Positions 28,328-37,532 of a stretch of DNA of 64,000 nt are shown in pieces. The notes beneath the pieces were generated by a model. The model did not search any database. It was not told the origin of the DNA and was given only the letters and a program-made list of their open reading frames with translations. The stretch's first letter is position 1, and every line of letters begins with the position of its first letter. A program made the position numbers and the translations under genes. The stretch comes from Roseimicrobium gellanilyticum (GTDB taxonomy: Bacteria > Verrucomicrobiota > Verrucomicrobiia > Verrucomicrobiales > Verrucomicrobiaceae). The stretch spans positions 248,001 to 312,000 of the forward strand of contig NZ_QNRR01000004.1 in NCBI RefSeq assembly GCF_003315205.1. The letters are read 5' to 3'.

Positions 28328-29686
28328 ATGCAGTACATCTCCACACGCGGCCTCACGCAACCTCACACCTTCTCCCAGGCGGTCGAAGCTGGTCTGGCGC
28401 CGGATGGCGGCCTCTTTCTGCCAGATTCATGGCCAGACATCAGTGGCAAGCTCGGGGATTGGGAGAAGCTGGGCTACGCGGAGCTGGCGGCGGAATTTTT
28501 CACACTCTTTGCGCCGGACATTCCTCGTGAGGAGTGGCACTCGCTGACGCAGAGGGCGTACGAGCGCTTTGATTCTCCCGACGTGGCTCCGCTGCGGAAG
28601 CTGGATGAGAAAACGTATGTGCTGGAGCTCTTCCACGGACCCACGCTGGCGTTCAAGGACTTCGCCCTGCAACTCCTTGGCCTGCTGTACAAGCGCCAGG
28701 TGGAGCACACGGGGAAGCGGCTCGCCGTACTGGGTGCGACCTCTGGGGACACGGGCTCGGCGGCCATCCATGGCTGCATGGGGCAGGAGGGTATCTCCAT
28801 TTTCATCCTGTATCCGAATGGCCGCGTGGCTCCGCTGCAGGAGCGCCAGATGGCCTGCACGGGCGCGTCGAATGTGTATGCCATCCCGGTGCCGGGCACG
28901 TTCGATGATGCGCAGCGTGTGGTGAAGCAGACCTTTGGTGACACCGCTTTTGCGGCGACGCAGCACCTCTCTGCAGTGAACTCCATCAACATCGCCCGCG
29001 TGCTCGCTCAGTGCGTGTATTACATCTGGGCATGGCTGCGCCTCCCGCCGGAGGCGAGGGGAGGGGTGGAGTTCGTGGTGCCCACGGGAAACTTCGGCAA
29101 CGTGCTCGCCGGTTGGATGGCACAGCGCATGGGACTGCCCGCAGGATCCTTCCGCGTGGCGACGAATCAGAATGACATCCTCTACCGATTCTTCACCTCG
29201 GGTGAGTATCGCCAGGGAGACGTGCATCCCAGCTATGCGCCCAGCATGGACATCCAGGCGGCGTCGAACTTTGAGCGCTACCTCTATTTCCTGCTCGGCG
29301 AAGATGCCACCAAGGTGCGTGAGGTGATGGAGCAGATGCGCAGCGGCGATGCCGTGAACATTCCCTCTGGCCAGACTGCGATGAAAGCCTCCCGCATGAC
29401 GGACGCAGAGATTCGTGAGACCATTGGCCGCATCTATGCCTCCTACGGTTATGTGATGGATCCCCACACCGCGTGCGGCTTCACTGGCATGGCTTCGGAT
29501 CGCGTGAGCGTGGTGCTCGCCACGGCGCATCCTGCGAAGTTTCCGGATGTGGTGCAGTCCGCCACGGGCGCTGAGCCCACGCATCCCACGCTGGAAGCGC
29601 TGAAGAGCAAGCCATTGGAAACGCATCCGCTGGAAGCAACTCCGGAAGCGGTGAAGGCCTTCATCGACGCCCAGCATCGGGCGTGA
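28328..29686 (+). CDS. thrC: Threonine synthase
   Basis: A 452-residue PLP enzyme that converts O-phosphohomoserine to threonine in the cytoplasm. The N-terminus MQYISTRGL and APDGGLFLP are typical of the longer ThrC class. The PLP lysine is Lys110 in GPTLAFKDF; ATSGDTGSAA follows, and PTGNFGNVLAG is the phosphate-binding loop. Length fits that class. It stands alone, 143 bp after the autotransporter, with no homoserine kinase or dehydrogenase next to it. ATG 28328 is the first sensible start. Confidence 0.96.
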   Translation: MQYISTRGLTQPHTFSQAVEAGLAPDGGLFLPDSWPDISGKLGDWEKLGYAELAAEFFTLFAPDIPREEWHSLTQRAYERFDSPDVAPLRKLDEKTYVLELFHGPTLAFKDFALQLLGLLYKRQVEHTGKRLAVLGATSGDTGSAAIHGCMGQEGISIFILYPNGRVAPLQERQMACTGASNVYAIPVPGTFDDAQRVVKQTFGDTAFAATQHLSAVNSINIARVLAQCVYYIWAWLRLPPEARGGVEFVVPTGNFGNVLAGWMAQRMGLPAGSFRVATNQNDILYRFFTSGEYRQGDVHPSYAPSMDIQAASNFERYLYFLLGEDATKVREVMEQMRSGDAVNIPSGQTAMKASRMTDAEIRETIGRIYASYGYVMDPHTACGFTGMASDRVSVVLATAHPAKFPDVVQSATGAEPTHPTLEALKSKPLETHPLEATPEAVKAFIDAQHRA

Positions 29687-29854
29687 TGGGGCACGCATCT
29701 TCAGAATGCGAAGATGCGCAGAGGGTTGTTCCTCAAGCGTGTAGGTGTGTCGAGTGCTGCGAAGAGTCGCTCATGACAACCTGTGATAGTCACATTCTCC
29801 AAATGTGATGCAAAAATGCTCCTGAGTCCGCGTATTGTGCTCTCCCGTTTTTCA

Positions 29855-32800
29855 ATGAAGCTCACCCTAGTCTCGCTCGCCTTACTCATCACCAGCGCCT
29901 TCACGGCGACGGTCTACTCCGCAGAAACCAAACCTCTCCGCGCGCTGCTCGTCTGCGGCGGCTGCTGCCATGACTATGCCAGGCAGCATGTCATCCTGAA
30001 GGATGGCATCCAGGCACGAGCGAATGTGCAGGTGAGTGTGATCCATGCAGAAGACCGCGGCACCGCCCCGCATTTCCCCATCTACGAGAACAAGGACTGG
30101 TCCAAGGGCTACGACATCATCATCCACGATGAGTGCGCGGCCAGCATGAAGGAGCCACAGTATGTGCAGAACATCCTGGATGCGCACCGCAATGGCCTGC
30201 CCGGGGTGAACCTGCACTGCGCGATGCATTCCTACCGCATCGGGAAGAATGACTGGTTCGACTACATCGGCCTGCAATCGACCGGCCACGGGCCGCAGGA
30301 GCCCATCGACATCAAGTTCGTTGACGCGGAGCATCCCATCACGAAGCCGCTCAAGGACTGGACCACGATCAAGGAGGAGTTGTACAACAATGTGAACGTC
30401 TTCGGTGCGCACCCGCTGGCCATGGGCAAGCAGCGCATCAAGCAGAAGGACGGCAGCACGAAGGACGTGGACTACATCGTCGCCTGGACGAATGAATATG
30501 GCGACAAGAAGACGAAGGTCTTCAGCACCACCATTGGCCACAACAACGACACCGTGGCGGATGCGCGCTACCTGGACCTGGTGACACGCGGTCTGCTCTG
30601 GGCCGCCGGCAAGCTCAATGACGACTATCTCAAGCCGTATAAGGGTGAGCCGGGAACATTCGTGAATCTTCCCAAGCCCGAGGCACCTGCTGCCGCCGCT
30701 GCTCCTGCTCCTGCGGCACAGCCTGGTGCCATCGCGAAGGACGCGACTCCCGTGAAGCTCACCGCTTCCAGCGAAGAGTCCGCCAAGAGTAACTTCGCCT
30801 GGCGTGCGGTGGATGGTGACAAGAACTCCCGCTGGTGCGCGAACGGCGGCGACTTCCCACAGTGGCTCCAGGTGGAGTTTGAGAAACCCCAGCAGCTCAC
30901 CGGCGCGAGCATCGTGTGGGAGAGCGGCAACAATGCGTACAAGCACGTGGTCGAGGGATCGGCCGATGGCAAGAAATGGACCGTGCTCGCGGATGCGAAG
31001 AACAATGACAAGGGCGGAGACAGCACACACAGCTTCACGGGGAAGGACATCAAGTTTGTGCGCGTCAACGTGCTCGGCACTTCACAGGGTGGATGGGCGA
31101 GCATTCGCGAGGTATCGCTAAAGGGCGAAGGCATCAAGTCCCTCGGCGCGCAGGCAAATGCCAAGCAGGTGGCTGCAGCAAAGAAGGAAGAGGCTAAGGC
31201 GGCGGACCCCTATTCCAAAGAGGGCAACGTGCCGCCGCAGGTGGTGAAGCTCACACCGGAACAGGAAGCGGAAATCCTGAAGGATGTGAAAGTTCCGGAT
31301 GGCTTCGAGGCCACGCTCTTCGCTCCGCCGCAGATGGCAAACTATCCTGTCTTCATCGCCGCCGCGCCAAATGGTGACCTTTATGTCTCCAGCGATGGCA
31401 ACGGCTCGCTGGGCCGCAGCCCGAAGCGTGGCCGCATCCTGCGCCTGCGTGACAAGGATGGCGATGGACGCGCCGATGAAGTGAAGGAGTTTGTGAAGGA
31501 TCTCGACGCCCCTCGTGGCCTCGTGTGGGACAACGACCGTCTCTATGTCGTGCATCCTCCCGATCTCAGTGTCTTCATCGACAAGGATGGCGATGGCGAG
31601 GCGGAAGAGCGCAAGACACTCATCAAGGGAATTGCGTTCGGCTACAAGGATCGTCCCGCAGACCACACCACGAATGGTCTCAGCCTCGGCATCGATGGCT
31701 GGTTGTACATCGCCGGTGGTGACTTCGGTTTCATGGATGCGGAAGGCACCGATGGCACGCACCTGCAGCATCGAGGCGGCGGCGTCATCCGCCTGCGTCC
31801 TGATGGCACCGGTCTTTCGCTGTACTCCACGGGCACGCGCAACATCCTCGAAGTCGCCGTGAGCCCTCTCATGGACATCTTCACGCGTGACAACACCAAC
31901 GACGGTGGCGGTTGGAACGTGCGCTTCCACCACTTCACCGGCGGCTTCGGTGATCACGGTTATCCCCGCTTGTACAAGAATTTCAATGACGAAGCCATCC
32001 AGCCGCTGGCCGACTACGGTGGCGGCTCGGGCTGCGGTGCGGTGTACATTGATGAGCCCGGGTTCGGCGAGTGGAACAACGCTCCCTTCACCGCGGACTG
32101 GGGCACGGGTGCCCTGTGGCACCACAGCGTGAAGCGCAAGGGCGCGACCTATGAGGAGACGGAAGCTCCGAAGCCCTTCATTAAGATGACTCGTCCCACG
32201 GATGGCGATGTGGATGCCATGAGCCGCGTATTCCTGGCAAGCTGGAAGGGCGCGACCTTCAACTGGGAAGGGCCGAACGTGGGCTACATTGTCTGTGTGA
32301 AGCCGAAGGGCTACAAGGCAGAGCCGCTGCCGAACTTCACGAAGGCCAGCGATGCGGAGCTGGTGAAGCTGATGGAGAGCCCGAGCAACCGCCGCCGCAT
32401 GGAAGCGCAGCGTGAACTCGTGCGTCGTGGCCTGCCCACGGATGCGCAAGAGGGTCTGAGTGCTTATATTCACAATACCGAGGCACCACTTGCCACGCGT
32501 GCCGCCGCCTACTTCGCAGCGACACAGGTGCCTGCAAAGGCGATGGTGACGGTGGGCAACAAGCCCATTGCCGACGATGACACCGTCTTCGCTGCCATCG
32601 CGGCGAAGGGTCTCGCCGACGTTGCCAGTATCGTGGTGCCTCCGGGCAAAGGAAAGGAATTCTCCATTCCCAAGGCCTTCCAGACCCCTGCGGGGCTGGC
32701 AGAGCTTTCGCGCTTCATGGCGAACGTGAAGGACTGGCCCAAGGAGGTGCTGGAGAACTATGCAAAGCTCGCCTTCGGTGATGGGGATGCAGTGACACAA

Positions 32801-34315
32801 CATGTGTCTGTGCAGGCGCTTGCGAAGCTCAAGGCTTATGAAGTGTGCTTCGCGCTCTTCGACAGCGCCGATAGCACCGCGCAGGTGAAGCTCAATGCCA
32901 CTCGCGCATTGCAGAAGATGCATGAGCCCGCCGTGGTGGATGGCCTGATCAAGCGCATCAACGAAACGACCGCGAGCGAGCCTCGCAAGCTGCTCCTCTC
33001 CGCCCTGTGCCGTCTGCATTTCCATGAAGGCGAGTGGAAGGGGGACTCGTGGGGTACCCGTCCCGATACACGCGGACCGTATTACCAGCCCGAAGCCTGG
33101 GGTGAGACTCCGAAGGTGGCTGCTGCCATCAAGGAGGTGCTGAGCAAAGCCACGCCGGAAGAATCTTCCTTCCTCGTGAGCGAGTTGAATCGCAACCGCA
33201 TCCAGTTCAATGAAGCGCTGGAGCGCATCCTCACGCTGGCGAAGAACGATGCCAAGCTCATCCCGGATGCCGTTGGCCAGCTCGCTGCCGCGGAGAATAT
33301 CCCTGCTGCCGGTGTGCCGCTCCTCGTGGCTGCCGCGCAGAATGAGTCGAGCAGTGCGACGGTGCTTTCCCAAGCCATTGCCGCACTTGCGAAGACGGAC
33401 AGCGCGGATGGTGCGAAGGCTTCCCTCACCGCACTGGTGACACTGGCCAAGGCCCAGGGCGCAGGCAAGGAACAGGAAGCTGCGCGCAATGCCTTCCTGA
33501 ACTCCCCGAAGCTGGAGAACCATCACCAGCTTCTTGAAGTGGAAGCGGAGAAGGTCGGCACGCCGACGGCACAGTGGGCTGACATGGCTCTGCTCAATCT
33601 CAGTGCCCGCACCAGCGGCAGCCCTGAGTCCCGCGAACTCTCCGGCAAGGCGCTTGATGCCGGCTGGCAGCATGATGTGAAACGCCGCGCGCAAATCCTC
33701 AAGGCGGTGGCTTCGCTGAAGCACAATCCGTATGCGGACAAGGTGCTGGCTGCGATGGACGACCCAGACAAAACCGTGGCCTCCGCGGCGCAGAACGCTG
33801 CGAAGGCGATGAAGCTGGAGAAGAAGACGGCTGCGAGTGGGCCGCTCATCGGCACCTTGAAGCCGGAGGATGTGATTGCCCAGGTGTTGAAGACCAAGGG
33901 GGATGTGGCACTCGGTGAGCAAATCTTTGCGCGTGCGACGTGTGTGGCCTGCCACACCACCAGCATGGACCAGCCGCAGAAGGGACCGTACCTGGGGAAC
34001 ATTGCCCAGACCTACAAGCGCCCTGAACTCGCGCAGAACATCATCGACCCGAACAAGACCATTGCGCAGGGCTTTGCCTCAGAGCTTTTCACCCTGAAGG
34101 ACGGCAGCCAGCAGATGGGCTTCATCACGCTGGAGAGCGCTGACAGTGTGAAGATCCGCAACATCGCCTCGCAGGAATTCACCTATGCGGTGAAGGACAT
34201 CACGAAGCGCGACAAGCTCCCCATCTCCATGATGCCGCCCGGCTTGGTGAACAACCTGACCGTGCGTGAGTTTGCGAGCCTTCTGGATTATCTGGAGGCG
34301 CTGGCGAAGAAGTAG
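29855..34315 (+). CDS. Exported ThuA / discoidin / propeller dehydrogenase / HEAT / cytochrome c protein
   Basis: A 1486-residue exported protein. The start at 29855 gives a clean signal peptide (MKLTLVSLALLITSAF, cleaved near VYSAE). Order: ThuA-like glutamine-amidotransferase-fold domain (about 25-270, with LVCGGCCHDY and GVNLHCAMHSYR), Ala/Pro linker, F5/8-type C (discoidin) domain (about 300-430), PVC-type membrane-bound-dehydrogenase beta-propeller (from about 480, DKDGDGRADE loops and TNGLSLGIDGWLYIAGGD), alpha-helical HEAT-like repeats, and a C-terminal cytochrome c with CVACH haem site and a Met-rich axial candidate (ISMMPPG). This is the Pirellula/Verrucomicrobium haem-protein type. 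It is likely a periplasmic sugar-derivative oxidase passing electrons to its own haem; the substrate is unknown. A terminator follows at 34348. Confidence 0.88.
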   Translation: MKLTLVSLALLITSAFTATVYSAETKPLRALLVCGGCCHDYARQHVILKDGIQARANVQVSVIHAEDRGTAPHFPIYENKDWSKGYDIIIHDECAASMKEPQYVQNILDAHRNGLPGVNLHCAMHSYRIGKNDWFDYIGLQSTGHGPQEPIDIKFVDAEHPITKPLKDWTTIKEELYNNVNVFGAHPLAMGKQRIKQKDGSTKDVDYIVAWTNEYGDKKTKVFSTTIGHNNDTVADARYLDLVTRGLLWAAGKLNDDYLKPYKGEPGTFVNLPKPEAPAAAAAPAPAAQPGAIAKDATPVKLTASSEESAKSNFAWRAVDGDKNSRWCANGGDFPQWLQVEFEKPQQLTGASIVWESGNNAYKHVVEGSADGKKWTVLADAKNNDKGGDSTHSFTGKDIKFVRVNVLGTSQGGWASIREVSLKGEGIKSLGAQANAKQVAAAKKEEAKAADPYSKEGNVPPQVVKLTPEQEAEILKDVKVPDGFEATLFAPPQMANYPVFIAAAPNGDLYVSSDGNGSLGRSPKRGRILRLRDKDGDGRADEVKEFVKDLDAPRGLVWDNDRLYVVHPPDLSVFIDKDGDGEAEERKTLIKGIAFGYKDRPADHTTNGLSLGIDGWLYIAGGDFGFMDAEGTDGTHLQHRGGGVIRLRPDGTGLSLYSTGTRNILEVAVSPLMDIFTRDNTNDGGGWNVRFHHFTGGFGDHGYPRLYKNFNDEAIQPLADYGGGSGCGAVYIDEPGFGEWNNAPFTADWGTGALWHHSVKRKGATYEETEAPKPFIKMTRPTDGDVDAMSRVFLASWKGATFNWEGPNVGYIVCVKPKGYKAEPLPNFTKASDAELVKLMESPSNRRRMEAQRELVRRGLPTDAQEGLSAYIHNTEAPLATRAAAYFAATQVPAKAMVTVGNKPIADDDTVFAAIAAKGLADVASIVVPPGKGKEFSIPKAFQTPAGLAELSRFMANVKDWPKEVLENYAKLAFGDGDAVTQHVSVQALAKLKAYEVCFALFDSADSTAQVKLNATRALQKMHEPAVVDGLIKRINETTASEPRKLLLSALCRLHFHEGEWKGDSWGTRPDTRGPYYQPEAWGETPKVAAAIKEVLSKATPEESSFLVSELNRNRIQFNEALERILTLAKNDAKLIPDAVGQLAAAENIPAAGVPLLVAAAQNESSSATVLSQAIAALAKTDSADGAKASLTALVTLAKAQGAGKEQEAARNAFLNSPKLENHHQLLEVEAEKVGTPTAQWADMALLNLSARTSGSPESRELSGKALDAGWQHDVKRRAQILKAVASLKHNPYADKVLAAMDDPDKTVASAAQNAAKAMKLEKKTAASGPLIGTLKPEDVIAQVLKTKGDVALGEQIFARATCVACHTTSMDQPQKGPYLGNIAQTYKRPELAQNIIDPNKTIAQGFASELFTLKDGSQQMGFITLESADSVKIRNIASQEFTYAVKDITKRDKLPISMMPPGLVNNLTVREFASLLDYLEALAKK

Positions 34316-34347
34316 CCGTCGACGCGAAGACGAGAATTCATTTCACA

Positions 34348-34379
34348 AACGCCGCCTCGGGAACGGGGCGGCGTTTTTT
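34348..34379 (+). terminator. Rho-independent terminator
   Basis: Stem AACGCCGCC / GGCGGCGTT with a 10-base loop followed by a T-run, 32 bp after the stop of the ThuA/cytochrome c gene. Confidence 0.88.
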
Positions 34380-34437
34380 GTTTTGGCGTATTGTGGTTGT
34401 GAGTAAGTGGTGTGATGCGGGGTGGTTGATGCAAGGG

Positions 34438-34510
34438 TGCTGGGTGTGGTGGGCTGCATTGGATTCAACGCAGAGACACAGAGACGCAGAGGAACTTCGG
34501 AGACTGAGAG
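34438..34510 (+). repeat. Dispersed repeat, copy 2
   Basis: A 73-bp unit beginning TGCTGGGTGTGG and ending CGGAGACTGAGAG. By eye it differs from the copy at 35908 at only 3 of 73 positions. Confidence 0.88.
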
Positions 34511-34621
34511 GATGCGGATGAGTTCACGCAAAGAGCATAGGAGTCAGGTTGGGAAAACTGCGTGATATCGGATGGAAACGCAATGTTTCACGACTGATTC
34601 GGATGCTGTGACGCGAAGCGT

Positions 34622-34685
34622 CCTTGGACTGCGTGCAGCCTGCTGCACTTTGGTAAAGCGGCAGCAGGCTGCACGCAGTCCAAGG
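34622..34685. repeat. Perfect 25-bp inverted repeat
   Basis: Arms 34622-34646 and 34661-34685 are exact reverse complements, with a 14-base loop that itself contains CTTT/AAAG. There is no T-run after it, and it lies far from either neighbouring stop codon, so it is not a simple terminator. Confidence 0.93.
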
Positions 34686-34848
34686 CCTTCGGCACCGCTT
34701 CGATTTCGCTAACCTGACCTTCATGCTCAGAGCGTGCTCGTTCTCGTTCCAGCGCGGCTGCTTGGTTTGATCTCACCAAATCCCGCAAGGCCCCCCCCAC
34801 GCGCTTCGTTTGCCTTTGCACCCCATCCATCACTGTCACCATCACACG

Positions 34849-35901
34849 ATGAACCGCCGCACTTTTCACACACTCGCCTTGGGCGCAGGAGCCTCTGCAT
34901 TCTCATCATCCATCCACGGAGCCGGCGACAGTGTGAAGCCTATTCGTGTAGGCCAGATCGGGACGAAGCATGCACATGCCTCCGGCCAGCTCGAAACGTT
35001 GCGTGCGTGTGGTGACTACGAGGTCGTGGGCATCGTGGAGCCTGATGAAGCACAGCGCAAGAAGGTGGAGAAGGACAAGGCGTATGCCGGGCTGCCCTGG
35101 CTCACGGAGGAGCAACTGCTGAATACGACCGGATTGCAGGCGGTGTCGGTGGAGACGGATGTGAGTGACCTGCTGAACACGGCGGAGAAGGTGGTGAATG
35201 CTGGACTGCACCTGCATCTCGACAAACCCGCAGGGGAATCGCTGGAGCAGTTCAAGCGCATCCTGGACACGGCGACGACGAAGAAGCGTCTTGTGAAAAT
35301 GGGCTACATGTTCCGCTACAACTCAGGCTTCGATCTCGCGGTGAAAGCTGTTCGCGAGGGATGGCTGGGCGAGATTTCCGTGATCCATGCGGAGATGAGC
35401 AAGTTCATGGATGACGCGGGCCGCGTGGAGATGTTGCCGTACAAGGGCGGCTCGATGTTTGAGCTGGGCTGCCATGTCATCGACTCCGTGGTGCGCCTGC
35501 TGGGAAAGCCGGAGAAAGTGTCGCCACACATCCAGCGCGGAAAGGATGGTTGGGCGGACAACATGCTTGCCGTGCTGGACTATCCCAAGGCAACCGCCAC
35601 GGTGCGCAGCTCCATGATTGAAGTACAGGGCGGCGCGCGGCGTCAGTTCGTGGTGTGCGGGAACATGGGCACCGTGGAGATTCTGCCGCTGGAGGCTCCC
35701 GTGGTGCGGCTCATGCTGGATCGTCCGCGTGGCGAGTACAAGAAGGGCATCCAGACCGTGAAGGTGGAGAACCTGCCGCGCTATGCGGCGGATTGGGTGG
35801 ACTTCGCGAAAGCGATTCGCGGGGAGAAGGCGTGGGAGTTCACGCCGGAGCATGACCTCGCGGTGCAGGAGACGGTGCTGAGGGCGAGTGGGATGATGTG
35901 A
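34849..35901 (+). CDS. Tat-exported Gfo/Idh/MocA-family oxidoreductase
   Basis: A 350-residue protein beginning MNRRTFHTLALGAGASAF, a twin-arginine signal, which fixes the start at 34849. The N-terminal Rossmann part has IRVGQIGTKHAHASGQLE (variant of GxGxxG), EVVGIVEPD, VSVETDVSD and the family's HLDKPAGESLEQF with the conserved Lys of DKP. The C-terminal half has GGSMFELGCHVIDSVVRLLG, equivalent to the catalytic GGGxLxDxGxH region with His present. NAD(P)-dependent oxidation or reduction of a sugar or inositol-like compound is expected. Export by Tat fits folding around cofactor before secretion, a common pattern in this phylum. Confidence 0.88.
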   Translation: MNRRTFHTLALGAGASAFSSSIHGAGDSVKPIRVGQIGTKHAHASGQLETLRACGDYEVVGIVEPDEAQRKKVEKDKAYAGLPWLTEEQLLNTTGLQAVSVETDVSDLLNTAEKVVNAGLHLHLDKPAGESLEQFKRILDTATTKKRLVKMGYMFRYNSGFDLAVKAVREGWLGEISVIHAEMSKFMDDAGRVEMLPYKGGSMFELGCHVIDSVVRLLGKPEKVSPHIQRGKDGWADNMLAVLDYPKATATVRSSMIEVQGGARRQFVVCGNMGTVEILPLEAPVVRLMLDRPRGEYKKGIQTVKVENLPRYAADWVDFAKAIRGEKAWEFTPEHDLAVQETVLRASGMM

Positions 35902-35907
35902 TGGCAA

Positions 35908-35980
35908 TGCTGGGTGTGGCAGGCTGCATTGGATTCAACACAGAGACACAGAGACGCAGAGGAACTTCGGAGACTGAGAG
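35908..35980 (+). repeat. Dispersed repeat, copy 3
   Basis: A 73-bp copy starting 6 bases after the stop of the Gfo/Idh/MocA gene, in the space between convergent genes. Nearly identical to copy 2. Confidence 0.88.
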
Positions 35981-36056
35981 TTTCGAGGACGAGAAGGAAG
36001 GAAGTTCCCAACCGCGCCCTCCCGCCCAATGACTGACGACCAGTGGCTACTGCCCC

Positions 36057-36713
36057 TCAACACACCCCATTCACCAGACACAACAAATCATCCGGGTGCG
36101 CCACGATTTGCCGTGCGCCATTTTCCTTCAGCTCAGTTTCGCCGCGGAAGCCCCAGCGCACGCCCACGGGGAGCATGCCGGCATTCACAGCGAGTTCCAT
36201 GTCGATGCCTGAGTCGCCTACATAGGCGCAATCCGCGGGTATCACGCCGAGAGCCTCGCAGATGTCAAAGGCGCCTTGGGGATGGGGTTTGCGGGGCACA
36301 TTGGCGCGGGCGCCGAGTACGATCTCGAATCCTGCTTCCGGGAAGAAGTGGGCGCAGCAGAGCTTCGTAAAGTGGTCGGGTTTGTTGGAGAGCACGGCCA
36401 GCTTCATGCCTCGCTCGCGCAGGTCGGCCAGGGTCTCGCGCATCCCGGTGTAGGGGACGGTCGCGTCCTTCCACGTGTCGTTGTAGTGGCGCTGGTAGTC
36501 CGCCACACAGGCATCGATGTCCACCTTGTCCAAGGCCTCCGGGGGGAGGGCGCGCTCCACGAGGGGGCGCACGCCGTCGCCGACGTAGCGGGGGAAGGCG
36601 GAAAGGGGTGCCCGGGGGAAGCCACGCTCTACCAGCATGCGGTTCACCGCCTCCGCGATGTCCGCCAGGGAATCTATCAAGGTGCCGTCGAGGTCAAAGA
36701 TGAACGCTTTCAT
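36057..36713 (-). CDS. HAD hydrolase, phosphoglycolate phosphatase-like
   Basis: A 218-residue HAD-superfamily phosphatase. Motif I FDLDGTLID (residues 5-13), a helical cap after SLADIAEAVNRML, motif II LAVLSNKPD, motif III Lys in NVPRKPHP, motif IV YVGDSGIDMELA. This matches Gph (2-phosphoglycolate phosphatase), although PGMB-type and other small HAD enzymes look alike. It is leftward, transcribed away from the divergent Nudix gene, with 155 bp between them, and convergent with the oxidoreductase. Confidence 0.88.
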   Translation of the reverse strand: MKAFIFDLDGTLIDSLADIAEAVNRMLVERGFPRAPLSAFPRYVGDGVRPLVERALPPEALDKVDIDACVADYQRHYNDTWKDATVPYTGMRETLADLRERGMKLAVLSNKPDHFTKLCCAHFFPEAGFEIVLGARANVPRKPHPQGAFDICEALGVIPADCAYVGDSGIDMELAVNAGMLPVGVRWGFRGETELKENGARQIVAHPDDLLCLVNGVC

Positions 36714-36868
36714 GGTGGGGTTTGTCGTTCTCCACGAAGCTCAAATGACCGCCCCTGCCAAGTGAAAAAAGGTATCCATCCGGCCCGACCCGTGCTTGGT
36801 AACGGGTCGGAACGGTTGTGGCCAGAAACTTAAGAGTTCTTGACAAACCAGTTTGCAAATCTTTGGAA

Positions 36869-37435
36869 ATGGAAGAAATTTTAAAAGGCCAATCCATGCC
36901 AGTCCCTCCTCAAGATGTGACGGTTGAGCAGCCGGTTCCCTCGGAGGGAACGACGGCAGGTCGCGGTGTGCCTTCGTCGGCCCCCATTCTCTACCGGCCA
37001 AACGTCGCTGCCATCATCCTGAACATGGAGAACAACATCCTGGTGGCCCAGCGCGCCGGATTGAAGGGCGCGTGGCAGTTCCCACAGGGTGGGGTGGACA
37101 TGGGGGAAGGCTGGGATGAGGCCCTCTACCGCGAGGTGGAGGAGGAAATCGGCCTCAAGCCCGAGAACATCCAAATCCTCGACCGCAAAGGTGGCTACCG
37201 CTATGAATTCCCCAAGGGCCGGCTGAAGTACGGCGTCTACGCCGGGCAGGAGCAGGTATACTACCTCTGCCGCTTCCTTGGCCGCGACTCGGACGTCAAT
37301 CTGAACACGGCCCACCGCGAATTCGACAAGTGGAAGTGGATCCGGCCGGAAAAGTTCGACATGAGCTGGGTGCCGCGCTTCAAGCGTGACGTGTATCTCC
37401 GTGTCTTTCGTGACTTCTTCGGCATGGAGAAGTAG
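36869..37435 (+). CDS. rppH: Nudix hydrolase, RppH-like
   Basis: A Nudix hydrolase resembling RNA 5'-pyrophosphohydrolase or Ap4A hydrolase. The core starts at YRPNVAAIILN, followed by WQFPQGGVDMGEGWDEAL and the Nudix box ending REVEEEIGL, then KWKWIRPEKF. RppH removes pyrophosphate from mRNA 5' ends to trigger decay. An unusual N-terminal extension of about 40 residues (Pro/Val/Thr-rich) precedes the core. ATG 36869 is preferred over GTG 36818 or ATG 36896, but nothing settles it; the mature core is the same in all. It is 97 bp upstream of the SulP gene and may be cotranscribed. Confidence 0.82.
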   Translation: MEEILKGQSMPVPPQDVTVEQPVPSEGTTAGRGVPSSAPILYRPNVAAIILNMENNILVAQRAGLKGAWQFPQGGVDMGEGWDEALYREVEEEIGLKPENIQILDRKGGYRYEFPKGRLKYGVYAGQEQVYYLCRFLGRDSDVNLNTAHREFDKWKWIRPEKFDMSWVPRFKRDVYLRVFRDFFGMEK

Positions 37436-37532
37436 GTGCAGACGTAGGTCATGGTGTGACATGTGAAGGCACCACAGAGCGAGCAACAACCCCGGGGCGC
37501 CCATACGGTGGCCTGACTCAGAAAGGACGCAC

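Larger units (their letters stand above)
34316..34848. other. Intergenic stretch with terminator, repeat and hairpin
   Basis: 533 bp without a gene. It holds a terminator (34348), a dispersed repeat copy (34438) and a perfect 25-bp inverted repeat (34622), each listed separately. Confidence 0.75.

Noticed and set aside
31118..33955. Leftward open frame of 945 codons
   Set aside because: Antisense to the ThuA/cytochrome c gene, whose domains are unambiguous.
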